From positions 1-11,554 of the forward strand of contig CALCEI010000144.1 of the NCBI GenBank assembly GCA_937900575.1: 11,554 bases of DNA, given 5' to 3'. Source of the stretch: an uncultured Clostridia bacterium (GTDB lineage Bacteria > Bacillota > Clostridia > Christensenellales > UBA1242). This document shows positions 6,325 to 11,554 of the stretch, piece after piece. Numbering within the stretch: the first letter of the stretch is position 1; every line of letters starts with the position of its first letter. The position numbers and the translations under genes are program-made. Under the pieces are notes generated by a model that saw only the letters and a list, made by a program, of their open reading frames with translations, was not told where the DNA came from and did not search any database.

Positions 6325-6963
6325 CTACTTATGCTCCCTTCTAACTCTTTTATCAACCAAATTTAAAAATGCTTCGTAAACAAAGATGAACGCAATGGAA
6401 CACACTGCTCCAAGGCACCAACCGGCAAGAACATCTGACGTATAGTGTACATCTAAATAAACTCTGCTGAAACCAATAAGAATAACCATAAAGGTGCTTA
6501 AAATGGTTAAGCCAATTTTAAGTGGCAATTTTTTGCATTTTACAAACAATTCATAACACAAAAACAAACTTAAAGCAACTGTTATTGTTGCATGTGTTGA
6601 TGGAAAACTTGTGCCAACTTCTTGGTACATTGCACCATCGGGACGTGCACGCATGACAATCAATTTAATTATTCCGTTTAATGCCAATGCAACCAAAATG
6701 CATAAAATGCTACCAATACAAATACGTTTATCCTTAAAGAAAATGGTAAGTATTGCAAGCGCAAACACACCATAAACCGAACCAATCCATGTAAAGACCT
6801 TAAAAAAGCCGGTAAGGAAATCATTTCTGCCCATGGTAACCACTTCATTAAACTTATCAACAACAAAGGTATGTTTGCAAAGTACCAAAACAAACAGTGC
6901 CAAAAAACATGTTAAATACACTGCCAAAAACACGTATCCAAGAACCTTTAATTTTTTACTCAT
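6325..6963 (-). CDS. PAP2-family membrane phosphatase
   Basis: This 212-residue integral membrane protein has about six spans and the full type 2 phosphatidic acid phosphatase signature: KLIVMRARP (K100, R107, P108), FPSTH (120-124, catalytic H124; T instead of the usual G) and SRVYLDVHYTSD (166-177, with R167, nucleophile H173 and D177). Members remove phosphate from lipid pyrophosphates or phosphates outside the membrane; undecaprenyl-diphosphate recycling or phosphatidylglycerophosphate dephosphorylation are the likely options, and the sequence does not decide between them. It is followed after 9 bases by the ABC-F gene, whose ribosome binding site includes its TAG stop. The ATG at 6963 has no ribosome binding site, and the promoter lies directly in front of it, so a leaderless message is likely; no other in-frame ATG precedes residue 44. 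Confidence 0.92.
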   Translation of the reverse strand: MSKKLKVLGYVFLAVYLTCFLALFVLVLCKHTFVVDKFNEVVTMGRNDFLTGFFKVFTWIGSVYGVFALAILTIFFKDKRICIGSILCILVALALNGIIKLIVMRARPDGAMYQEVGTSFPSTHATITVALSLFLCYELFVKCKKLPLKIGLTILSTFMVILIGFSRVYLDVHYTSDVLAGWCLGAVCSIAFIFVYEAFLNLVDKRVRREHK

Positions 6964-6969
6964 GCTTAT

Positions 6970-6998
6970 ATAATAACCAAAATTTTAAATTTTGCCAA
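6970..6998 (-). promoter_or_regulatory. Promoter of the PAP2/ABC-F unit, predicted leaderless
   Basis: On the minus strand TTGGCA (6998-6993) is followed after 17 bases by TATTAT (6975-6970), and the PAP2 ATG begins 6 bases later. A start 6-7 bases after the -10 box would fall on the ATG itself. The spacer is almost entirely a 17-base palindrome. Confidence 0.6.
6978..6994. promoter_or_regulatory. 17-base palindrome in the PAP2 promoter spacer (possible operator)
   Basis: CAAAATTTTAAATTTTG is a perfect inverted repeat around one central base. It fills the space between the -35 and -10 boxes, where a repressor would block RNA polymerase. It consists almost only of A and T, so chance cannot be excluded, and I do not recognise it as the site of a known regulator. 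Confidence 0.35.
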
Positions 6999-6999
6999 C

Positions 7000-7026
7000 A
7001 AAAAATTGCCCTTTGGGCAACTTTTT
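7000..7026 (-). terminator. Terminator after nrdR
   Basis: TTGCCC (7006-7011) pairs with GGGCAA (7015-7020) around a 3-base loop, followed on the minus strand by six T (7005-7000). The flanking A-run on the other side could lengthen the stem around one unpaired base. The hairpin starts directly at the nrdR stop codon (7027-7025). Confidence 0.82.
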
Positions 7027-7459
7027 ATCTGTTTACAAATTGACGAATGTCTTCAAAACTATGGCAATCTGTGTGTTGGGTATAATAAACCAAACATGCC
7101 ATGGTGCTTACTTCTGCCAAAACATCAAGTGCAACTTTAACAATATCTTTTGTTGTAATTTCTTGTTTTTGAAGTTGAAGCAAGTTGGATTCAATTGTAC
7201 TTGCAATTTCTTCCACACTCTTTTCCATTTCACAACAATATGTTGCATATTTAATGCTTTCTGTAAGTTTATCCATTCTAAATGGTTCACGTACATTATC
7301 AACATTTGTTACAACCATTGGGTTATCTTCAACTGTTTCATAAGTGGTAAACCTTTTGCCACATGCAAGGCATTCTCTTCTACGACGAATGCTTGTATCC
7401 TTCAAATAACGGCTATCCACAACTTTACTTTCCATATGTCCACAAAATATACAACGCAT
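7025..7459 (-). CDS. nrdR: Transcriptional repressor NrdR
   Basis: NrdR represses ribonucleotide reductase genes in response to ATP/dATP. The 144-residue protein has the N-terminal zinc ribbon with C3, C6, C30 and C33, containing the family signatures VVDSR (13-17), SIRRRRECLACGKRFTTYE (23-41) and then the ATP-cone domain from about residue 46 (MVVTNVDNVREPF, DKLTESIKYA...). The length is close to the usual 150. The usual P after RC in MRCPFC is I here. The start ATG (7459) has AAAGGAGAAA at good spacing. The gene stands alone with its own promoter and terminator. I found no ribonucleotide reductase gene and no clear NrdR box in the window, so its targets are elsewhere. Confidence 0.97.
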   Translation of the reverse strand: MRCIFCGHMESKVVDSRYLKDTSIRRRRECLACGKRFTTYETVEDNPMVVTNVDNVREPFRMDKLTESIKYATYCCEMEKSVEEIASTIESNLLQLQKQEITTKDIVKVALDVLAEVSTMACLVYYTQHTDCHSFEDIRQFVNR

Positions 7460-7486
7460 AAAATTTCTCCTTTACTCTATGCGATT

Positions 7487-7515
7487 ATTATTGCATATTT
7501 AATAAAAAATAACAA
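7487..7515 (-). promoter_or_regulatory. Promoter of nrdR
   Basis: On the minus strand TTGTTA (7515-7510), 17 bases, then AATAAT (7492-7487). The predicted start near 7480 gives a leader of about 20 bases that holds AAAGGAG. Three A-runs lie upstream at 7523-7519, 7535-7531 and 7545-7541, roughly on the same face of the helix, and could act as an UP element. An imperfect inverted repeat (7479-7496) overlaps the -10 box. Confidence 0.55.
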
Positions 7516-7525
7516 TCATTTTTAA

Positions 7526-7545
7526 CAACATTTTTCAACATTTTT
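7526..7545. repeat. Two tandem copies of a 10-base repeat upstream of nrdR
   Basis: CAACATTTTT occurs twice in direct succession (7526-7535 and 7536-7545). A third, imperfect copy with an insertion follows toward the promoter (minus strand AAAAATGATTG, 7524-7514). The 10-base period equals one helical turn, placing the A-runs on one face of the DNA directly upstream of the -35 box. Confidence 0.6.
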
Positions 7546-7580
7546 CTCTAATTATTTTAGAACATGTAGTTTTGACGTGT

Positions 7581-7606
7581 AAAAAACACCACAATTTATG
7601 GTGTTT
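7581..7606 (-). terminator. Terminator after the PRC-barrel gene
   Basis: AAACACC (7584-7590) pairs with GGTGTTT (7600-7606) around a 9-base loop; on the minus strand the hairpin ends in six T (7586-7581), partly within the stem. It starts directly at the TAG stop (7609-7607) of the preceding gene and insulates nrdR from the topoisomerase cluster. Confidence 0.72.
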
Positions 7607-7915
7607 CTACGGATTTTTAAGATAAATTACATTTTTGCTTTTTTGCTCTTGCTTGTTATTGCAGGTTTTGTTTTCAACATAAAGTTCAACCAAAATTGTA
7701 TCCACCCCTATTTTGCAAACGCAATCAAAAGGAATAAACAAATCTTTGCTTCCTTTAAACAAACTCCAAAAACCTTCACAACGTTGTGGAACAATAAATC
7801 CAAGTGCTTTGGCATTTGCAACATCAAAAATGATGTCAGTTATATGTCCAAGATTTTTGCCATCAACTGTATTTACCACTTCTCTGTTTTTTAGTTCCAA
7901 AAACGAAACTTCCAT
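7607..7915 (-). CDS. PRC-barrel protein, YlmC/YmxH sporulation family
   Basis: This small protein is a single PRC-barrel domain. From M1 (ATG at 7915) it reads MEVSFLELKNREVVNTVDGK, then LGHITDIIFDVANAKALGFIV, FKGSKDLFIPFDCVCKIGVD and TILVELY, in register with the YlmC/YmxH pattern (S-x-L-x-x-K-E-[VI]-[VI]-N-x-x-D-G-x-x-L-G-x-I...P-W-x-x-I-x-K-I-G-x-D-x-I-[LV]-V), with F in place of the usual W. The family is linked to sporulation, but its function is open. A longer frame opens at a TTG (7942), but the extra nine residues (ending before MEVSF) do not belong to the domain and no ribosome binding site precedes either start. I chose the ATG. A lysine/asparagine-rich tail of about 20 residues follows the barrel. 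It lies downstream of the topoisomerase genes but may have its own promoter. Confidence 0.85.
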   Translation of the reverse strand: MEVSFLELKNREVVNTVDGKNLGHITDIIFDVANAKALGFIVPQRCEGFWSLFKGSKDLFIPFDCVCKIGVDTILVELYVENKTCNNKQEQKSKNVIYLKNP

Positions 7916-7922
7916 ACAATTG

Positions 7923-7952
7923 AATATGCTTAAAATTGCCAAAAAATGACAA
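7923..7952 (-). promoter_or_regulatory. Possible promoter of the PRC-barrel gene, predicted leaderless
   Basis: On the minus strand TTGTCA (7952-7947), 18 bases, then CATATT (7928-7923), with the ATG 7 bases later at 7915. A transcription start at the usual distance would fall at or next to the ATG, and there is no ribosome binding site. The -10 sequence CATATTCA could also be read as a sporulation sigma factor box (CATA...), which fits the protein family; the sequence does not decide this. Confidence 0.4.
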
Positions 7953-7963
7953 AATCTTTCAAA

Positions 7964-8377
7964 TTATGCAATAACTCTTGCAACAACCAATCCAACAACA
8001 ACTGCAGCAAGCGTACATAACACAACTGCAACAAGGGCAACCCACCTGATTGCCTTTTTGTTGAGTCTAAATTGATATCTTGTTGCTGAAAGTGCCCCGA
8101 AGAAATTTGAAAGTGTGCCAGAAATGCCAGCAACAACGCAAGCAATTCCACCCAAAATGGTGATGAAGATAAGTCCAACTTCTGCACCTGCAACCATGGT
8201 GAATAGCCTAAAGCCAAGGCCAAGCAAAGCACCAAACAACACAATAAGCAAGGAATATATAATTGCCCTTACGCCAAGGCGTACACTCTTTTCTTTTTTC
8301 TCTTGATTATTTAACAACCTATCATAAACTCTTCTTGTTTTTGCAGATTCATTAAAAAGTGATAATATTTTTTTCAT
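7964..8377 (-). CDS. Unrecognised three-helix membrane protein coupled to the topoisomerase gene
   Basis: I do not recognise this 137-residue protein. It has a basic, charged N-terminus of about 35 residues (MKKILSLFNESAKTRRVYDR...), then three hydrophobic segments: about 36-58 (IIYSLLIVLFGALLGLGF), 64-86 (rich in glycine and alanine) and 111-134 (WVALVAVVLCTLAAVVVGLV). A short basic loop, ATRYQFRLNKKAIR, lies between the second and third. The start ATG (8377) has a perfect TAGGAG ribosome binding site made in part from the TAG stop of the topoisomerase A gene, so the two are co-transcribed and probably translationally coupled. No signal, catalytic motif or binding motif is visible. The link with the topoisomerase may only be positional. 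A gene for a real protein is certain enough from the start signals and the clean hydrophobic pattern. Confidence 0.82.
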   Translation of the reverse strand: MKKILSLFNESAKTRRVYDRLLNNQEKKEKSVRLGVRAIIYSLLIVLFGALLGLGFRLFTMVAGAEVGLIFITILGGIACVVAGISGTLSNFFGALSATRYQFRLNKKAIRWVALVAVVLCTLAAVVVGLVVARVIA

Positions 8378-8385
8378 AAACTCTC

Positions 8386-10824
8386 CTAATTTAAGTATAA
8401 ACCAACTTCGGTTACTGTCATTTTTGTTTTCTTAATGATGTTTTTGCATGGACTTGTACGTTCTTGAATTGGAATGTTGTTTACATCAACTTTGTAAACT
8501 TTATCCTTTTCTTCAACAACAAGTTCGCCAGCGACAATTGGAGAAATTACTGCAAAAATTTCTTCCTTGCCACTTATGATTTTTAAACCTTTTCTGTTAC
8601 GTGCTCCAACAGGAAGTTCATTTAAACTAAATTTTTTGCCATAACCATCTTTGGTTACAACCAAAATTCTATCCAGCGTGTTAACTTGACTTGCAAAAAT
8701 AACTTTTGCTTTATCATTCAAACTCATGCCTATTACACCACCACTGTTACGTTTTGTTACAGGAACTGAAGAATAATCAAAGTTTACTGCCATACCGTCA
8801 TCTGCCACCATTAAAATTGATGGTAAATTATCATTTATTTGAACAGCCACAACTCTATCAAAATCTTTAAGTTTAAGTGCAATTGAGCCTGTTTTAAGGT
8901 TGATGTATTCACTTGTTGGACTACGTTTTATTGTTCCGTCTTGTGTATACATCAAAAGTTCTGCATTTTCGGTTAAATCTTGTTCACTGAAAGCGGCAAC
9001 AACTTGTTCTTTTGTTTCGGCATGTGCAATTTGACTTAAAGCCGTGCCACGAGTTGAAAATTTGGCAGAAGGGATATCACGCACTGCAACTTTGAAGAAA
9101 TTGCCATAGTTAGTGAATAAGTAAACAAAATTATTCATGCTTGTGTGAACAACAAATTTGTGCACTGCACTCATGTTTTCATAACTGTAAGTTGCACTTG
9201 CATTTTGAAGTTGCTTAATATCCAACGTTTTAAGGCGCAAGCCGTCATTTGAAACAGCCACTGCACACTCTGTATCCAACAACTTTTCAATTGGTGTGAC
9301 AACAAAGTTGTCAAACTCATCAACAATTTCTGTTTTACGTGGAGTTGCATAATTCTTTTTGATTTCAAGCATTTCTTTTTTGATTACAGAATATTGTTTT
9401 GCTTTGCTGCCTAAAATTGCCTTGAATTCTGCAATGAGTTTATGCAAATCTGCCAATTCTTGTTGCAATTTTTCCACTTCCAAATTGGTTAAGCGAGAAA
9501 GTCTCATATCCAAAATTGCTTGTGCTTGGACATCACTTAAACCAAATCTCTTTGTAAGTTTATCTTTAGCATCTGTTGTGGAGTTAGAAGATTTAATAAT
9601 TCTAATAACTTCATCAATGTTTTCAATTGCAATGCACAAACCTTCAACAATGTGTGCCCTTGCTTCTGCACGCGCCAAATCGAATTTTGTTCTACGAACA
9701 ATAACTTCAAGTTGGAAATTGATGTAGTAAGAAATGTAATCCAACAAACCAAGTTGTTTTGGACTGCCATCTGCAATTGCCACAACGTTATAGTTAAAGT
9801 TGATTTGCATATCAGTATGTTTAAGCAAAATTGCCACAATGTTATCTGCATCTGCACCCTTTTTAAGAGTGATAACTGCACGCACACCTTCACTTGAAGA
9901 TTCATCTGCAATGTCAGAAATATCTGCAAGTTCATCTTTCATCTTTTCACGCAAGGCAGCAATGGATTTTAATAAATCTGATTTATTAACTTGATATGGG
10001 ATTTCGGTGATAACAATGTTTGTTTTACCGTTTTTGTCATCTTCAAAATGGAATTTTGCCCTGATGGCAACTTTTCCACGTCCGGTTAAATATGCTTCAC
10101 GCATTTCGCTGGATTTGCAAATTATGCCACCGGTTGGGAAATCTGGACCCTTAACATAGTTAAGCATTTCGTCCAAAGTGATGTTTTTGTTGTCAATATA
10201 CGCAACACAACCATCAATCATTTCGCCAAGGTTATGTGTTGGAATGTTTGTTGCCAAACCAACGGCAATACCCATTGCTCCATTAACAAATAAGTTAGGG
10301 AAACAACCTGGCATATAATCTGGTTCTTTTCTTGTATCATCAAAGTTAAAACTGAAGTTTACGGTATCTTTATCCAAATCCTTCATAAGTACCATTGCAA
10401 GTGGTGTTAACCTACACTCTGTGTAACGCATTGCAGCAGGTGTATCACCATCAATGGAGCCAAAGTTACCATGACCTTCAATAAGAGTTTCACCCATAAC
10501 AAAGGTTTGCGCCATACGTGCAAGCGCACCATAAACGGAACTATCACCATGTGGGTGATATTTACCCAAGGTGTCACCAACTGCCAAAGCACATTTTCTA
10601 AATTCTTGGTCTGGTGTTAAGCCAAGTTCGTGGTACATATCGTATAAAATACGTCTTTGAACTGGTTTTAAACCATCTTCCACACGTGGAAGTGCACGGT
10701 CCAAAATTACATATTCACTATATGGCAACATGCTTGTTGTCATAACTTCTTCAACTGTTTTGTTAATAAGTTGTCCAGTTGGAATAATGCTTTTTATTTG
10801 TTCTAATTTATCTTTCTTGCTCAT
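8386..10824 (-). CDS. parC: Type IIA topoisomerase subunit A, probably topoisomerase IV ParC
   Basis: Subunit A of the DNA gyrase/topoisomerase IV family cuts and rejoins double-stranded DNA; with the B subunit it forms an A2B2 enzyme. The 812 residues show the winged-helix and tower region (1-500) with the cutting tyrosine Y134 and R133 in AAMRYTE, HPHGDSSVYG (90-99) and EGHGNFGSIDGD (117-127), the coiled-coil GLSDVQAQAILDMRLSRLT (428-446), and a C-terminal beta-propeller (about 510-812). The GyrA box (Q-R-R-G-G-K-G) is absent; its place near residue 588 reads AKFSTRGTALS. This and the pairing with a ParE-like gene away from dnaA or recF favour ParC; some core motifs look GyrA-like, so GyrA cannot be excluded. 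Position 99, equivalent to GyrA D87, is glycine. The ATG overlaps the upstream stop in TAATG, and the GAGGAGGA ribosome binding site lies in the end of the partner gene. Confidence 0.9.
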   Translation of the reverse strand: MSKKDKLEQIKSIIPTGQLINKTVEEVMTTSMLPYSEYVILDRALPRVEDGLKPVQRRILYDMYHELGLTPDQEFRKCALAVGDTLGKYHPHGDSSVYGALARMAQTFVMGETLIEGHGNFGSIDGDTPAAMRYTECRLTPLAMVLMKDLDKDTVNFSFNFDDTRKEPDYMPGCFPNLFVNGAMGIAVGLATNIPTHNLGEMIDGCVAYIDNKNITLDEMLNYVKGPDFPTGGIICKSSEMREAYLTGRGKVAIRAKFHFEDDKNGKTNIVITEIPYQVNKSDLLKSIAALREKMKDELADISDIADESSSEGVRAVITLKKGADADNIVAILLKHTDMQINFNYNVVAIADGSPKQLGLLDYISYYINFQLEVIVRRTKFDLARAEARAHIVEGLCIAIENIDEVIRIIKSSNSTTDAKDKLTKRFGLSDVQAQAILDMRLSRLTNLEVEKLQQELADLHKLIAEFKAILGSKAKQYSVIKKEMLEIKKNYATPRKTEIVDEFDNFVVTPIEKLLDTECAVAVSNDGLRLKTLDIKQLQNASATYSYENMSAVHKFVVHTSMNNFVYLFTNYGNFFKVAVRDIPSAKFSTRGTALSQIAHAETKEQVVAAFSEQDLTENAELLMYTQDGTIKRSPTSEYINLKTGSIALKLKDFDRVVAVQINDNLPSILMVADDGMAVNFDYSSVPVTKRNSGGVIGMSLNDKAKVIFASQVNTLDRILVVTKDGYGKKFSLNELPVGARNRKGLKIISGKEEIFAVISPIVAGELVVEEKDKVYKVDVNNIPIQERTSPCKNIIKKTKMTVTEVGLYLN

Positions 10825-11554
10825 TATTCCTCCTCCTCAATGTTGTTGTTGAAATTATCAACACGGTTAAAGTTTGCGTACTTGTTGATGTAATCTTTAC
10901 GTGGGCCAATTTCATCTCCCATCCACAAGGTTATTTCTTTATCTGCAAGCACTGCATCTTCAACGCCAACTCTAATTATGCTACGTTTTGCTGGGTCCAA
11001 GGTGGTATCACGCAATTGGTCATCGTTCATTTCGCCAAGACCTTTATAACGTTGAACAACATATTTCTTTAAGTCTTTGGTTGCTTCTGCCAATTCTTCG
11101 TCTGTATAGCAATATTTCATTCCGTCTTTGGTTTTTACGCCATAAAGTGGTGGCATGCCAACGTATATGTTGCCATTTGTGATGAGTGGACGCATGTACC
11201 TAAAGAAGAAGGTAAGCAAAATGCAACGAATATGCATACCGTCTGGGTCAGCATCACTTAAAATGATGATTTTGTTATACTTTAAATTTTCAATTTTAAA
11301 ATCTTCCCCAATGCCTGTGCCCAAGGCACCAATGATTGTCCTGATTTCTTCATTTGCAAGCACTTGGTCAATACGTTTCTTTTCACTATTAAGTGGTTTA
11401 CCACGAAGTGGTAAAACTGCTTGGAAATATCTATCCCTGCCCTGCTTTGCAGTGCCACCAGCAGACCTGCCTTCAACAATAAACAACTCATTGATGTCAG
11501 CATTACGGCTTGTGCAGTTTGCCAATTCGCCAAGCAAAGAACTTCCTTCAATAC
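10824..11554 (-). CDS. parE: Type IIA topoisomerase subunit B, probably ParE, C-terminal part (runs off the right edge)
   Basis: This is the C-terminal third of the ATPase subunit: the Toprim domain and C-terminal region, about 243 codons. The visible start reads IEGSSLLGELANCTSRN, in register with S-x-L-P-G-K-L-A-D-C of the family, so the frame opens beyond the window edge. Toprim motifs are FIVEGRSAGGTAKQGRDR (E-G-[D]-S-A-G-G with R in place of D; codon at 11466-11468) and ILSDADPDGMHI with the three metal-binding aspartates. RYKGLGEMNDDQLRDTTLDP is the conserved C-terminal signature and VLPLRGKPLN is shared by GyrB and ParE. The protein ends in NNNIEEEE; the GAG GAG GAG GAA codons of this tail also form the ribosome binding site of the next gene, and the TAA stop shares one base with its ATG. 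The close neighbour parC and the GyrA-box-less partner favour ParE over GyrB. Confidence 0.92.
   Translation of the reverse strand, partial: IEGSSLLGELANCTSRNADINELFIVEGRSAGGTAKQGRDRYFQAVLPLRGKPLNSEKKRIDQVLANEEIRTIIGALGTGIGEDFKIENLKYNKIIILSDADPDGMHIRCILLTFFFRYMRPLITNGNIYVGMPPLYGVKTKDGMKYCYTDEELAEATKDLKKYVVQRYKGLGEMNDDQLRDTTLDPAKRSIIRVGVEDAVLADKEITLWMGDEIGPRKDYINKYANFNRVDNFNNNIEEEE

Noticed and set aside
4735..6963. Antibiotic-resistance ABC-F with an attenuator leader
   Set aside because: The gene follows the PAP2 gene after 9 bases with no leader peptide, and the linker motif RFSANASKSKQATSR belongs to the housekeeping YbiT/YkpA branch.
6992..7525. A 177-codon open frame on the plus strand across nrdR
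   Set aside because: It is antisense to the well-supported nrdR gene, has a cysteine- and phenylalanine-rich composition typical of a complementary reading, and has no ribosome binding site or domain.
7460..7606. NrdR box upstream of nrdR
   Set aside because: The inverted repeat at 7479-7496 does not match the A-C-A-C-x-A-T-A-T-x-T-T-G-T-G-T pattern, and there is no second copy at the expected spacing.
7916..7942. TTG-initiated N-terminal extension of the PRC-barrel gene
   Set aside because: There is no ribosome binding site, the nine extra residues do not fit the domain, and the probable -10 box lies inside this stretch.
9537..9935. A 132-codon minus-strand frame inside parC
   Set aside because: It is an alternative frame of parC rich in leucine and glutamine, a typical shadow.

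Overview
The window is AT-rich and densely packed. Almost every gene is on the minus strand with strong AGGAG-type ribosome binding sites. It reads as a chromosomal housekeeping segment of an anaerobic, spore-former-related member of the Firmicutes, most likely an uncultured Clostridia lineage. The reasons are the yqfC-yqfD...era-yqzL-recO order known from Bacillus and Clostridium, a YlmC/YmxH-type PRC-barrel protein, a Firmicutes-style NrdR, and pyruvate phosphate dikinase next to the recO locus. I see no phage, IS element, CRISPR array, tRNA or rRNA.

Layout from left to right. (1) 1-383 is the N-terminus of ppdK, leaving the left edge. (2) 384-535 is a divergent promoter region. (3) 536-1081 is the only plus-strand gene, an unrecognised two-helix membrane protein with a near-consensus promoter; it shares a bidirectional terminator with recO. 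(4) 1092-4706 (minus, transcribed yqfC, yqfD, ybeY-era, yqzL, recO) is a condensed version of the classic ribosome-maturation, sporulation and repair cluster. phoH, dgkA and cdd are absent, YbeY and Era are fused into one 458-residue protein, and the 47-residue yqzL gene is kept. (5) 4735-6963 is a PAP2 lipid phosphatase followed by a YbiT/YkpA-type ABC-F ATPase, ending in a perfect hairpin terminator. (6) 7025-7459 is nrdR as a single gene with its own promoter and terminator. (7) 7607-11554 holds a type IIA topoisomerase gene pair (parE/gyrB-like, partial at the right edge, and parC/gyrA-like), a small three-helix membrane protein translationally tied to it, and the PRC-barrel gene.

Functionally the segment covers DNA topology (ParE/ParC), control of ribonucleotide reductase (NrdR), recombination (RecO), 16S rRNA and small-subunit maturation (YbeY-Era), ribosome-associated ABC-F activity, envelope lipid phosphate recycling (PAP2), forespore or mother-cell functions (YqfC, YqfD, YmxH-like) and pyruvate/PEP metabolism (PpdK). 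No stretch longer than about 150 bases lacks a gene; the two largest gaps (384-535 and 7460-7606) hold promoters and a terminator.

I did not find an obvious new multi-gene system. The points most worth a second look are the YbeY-Era fusion, an ABC-F protein whose second ATP site is lost on both of its halves, unusual residues at quinolone-determining positions in both topoisomerase subunits, and two genes whose promoters lie so close to the ATG that leaderless mRNAs are predicted.
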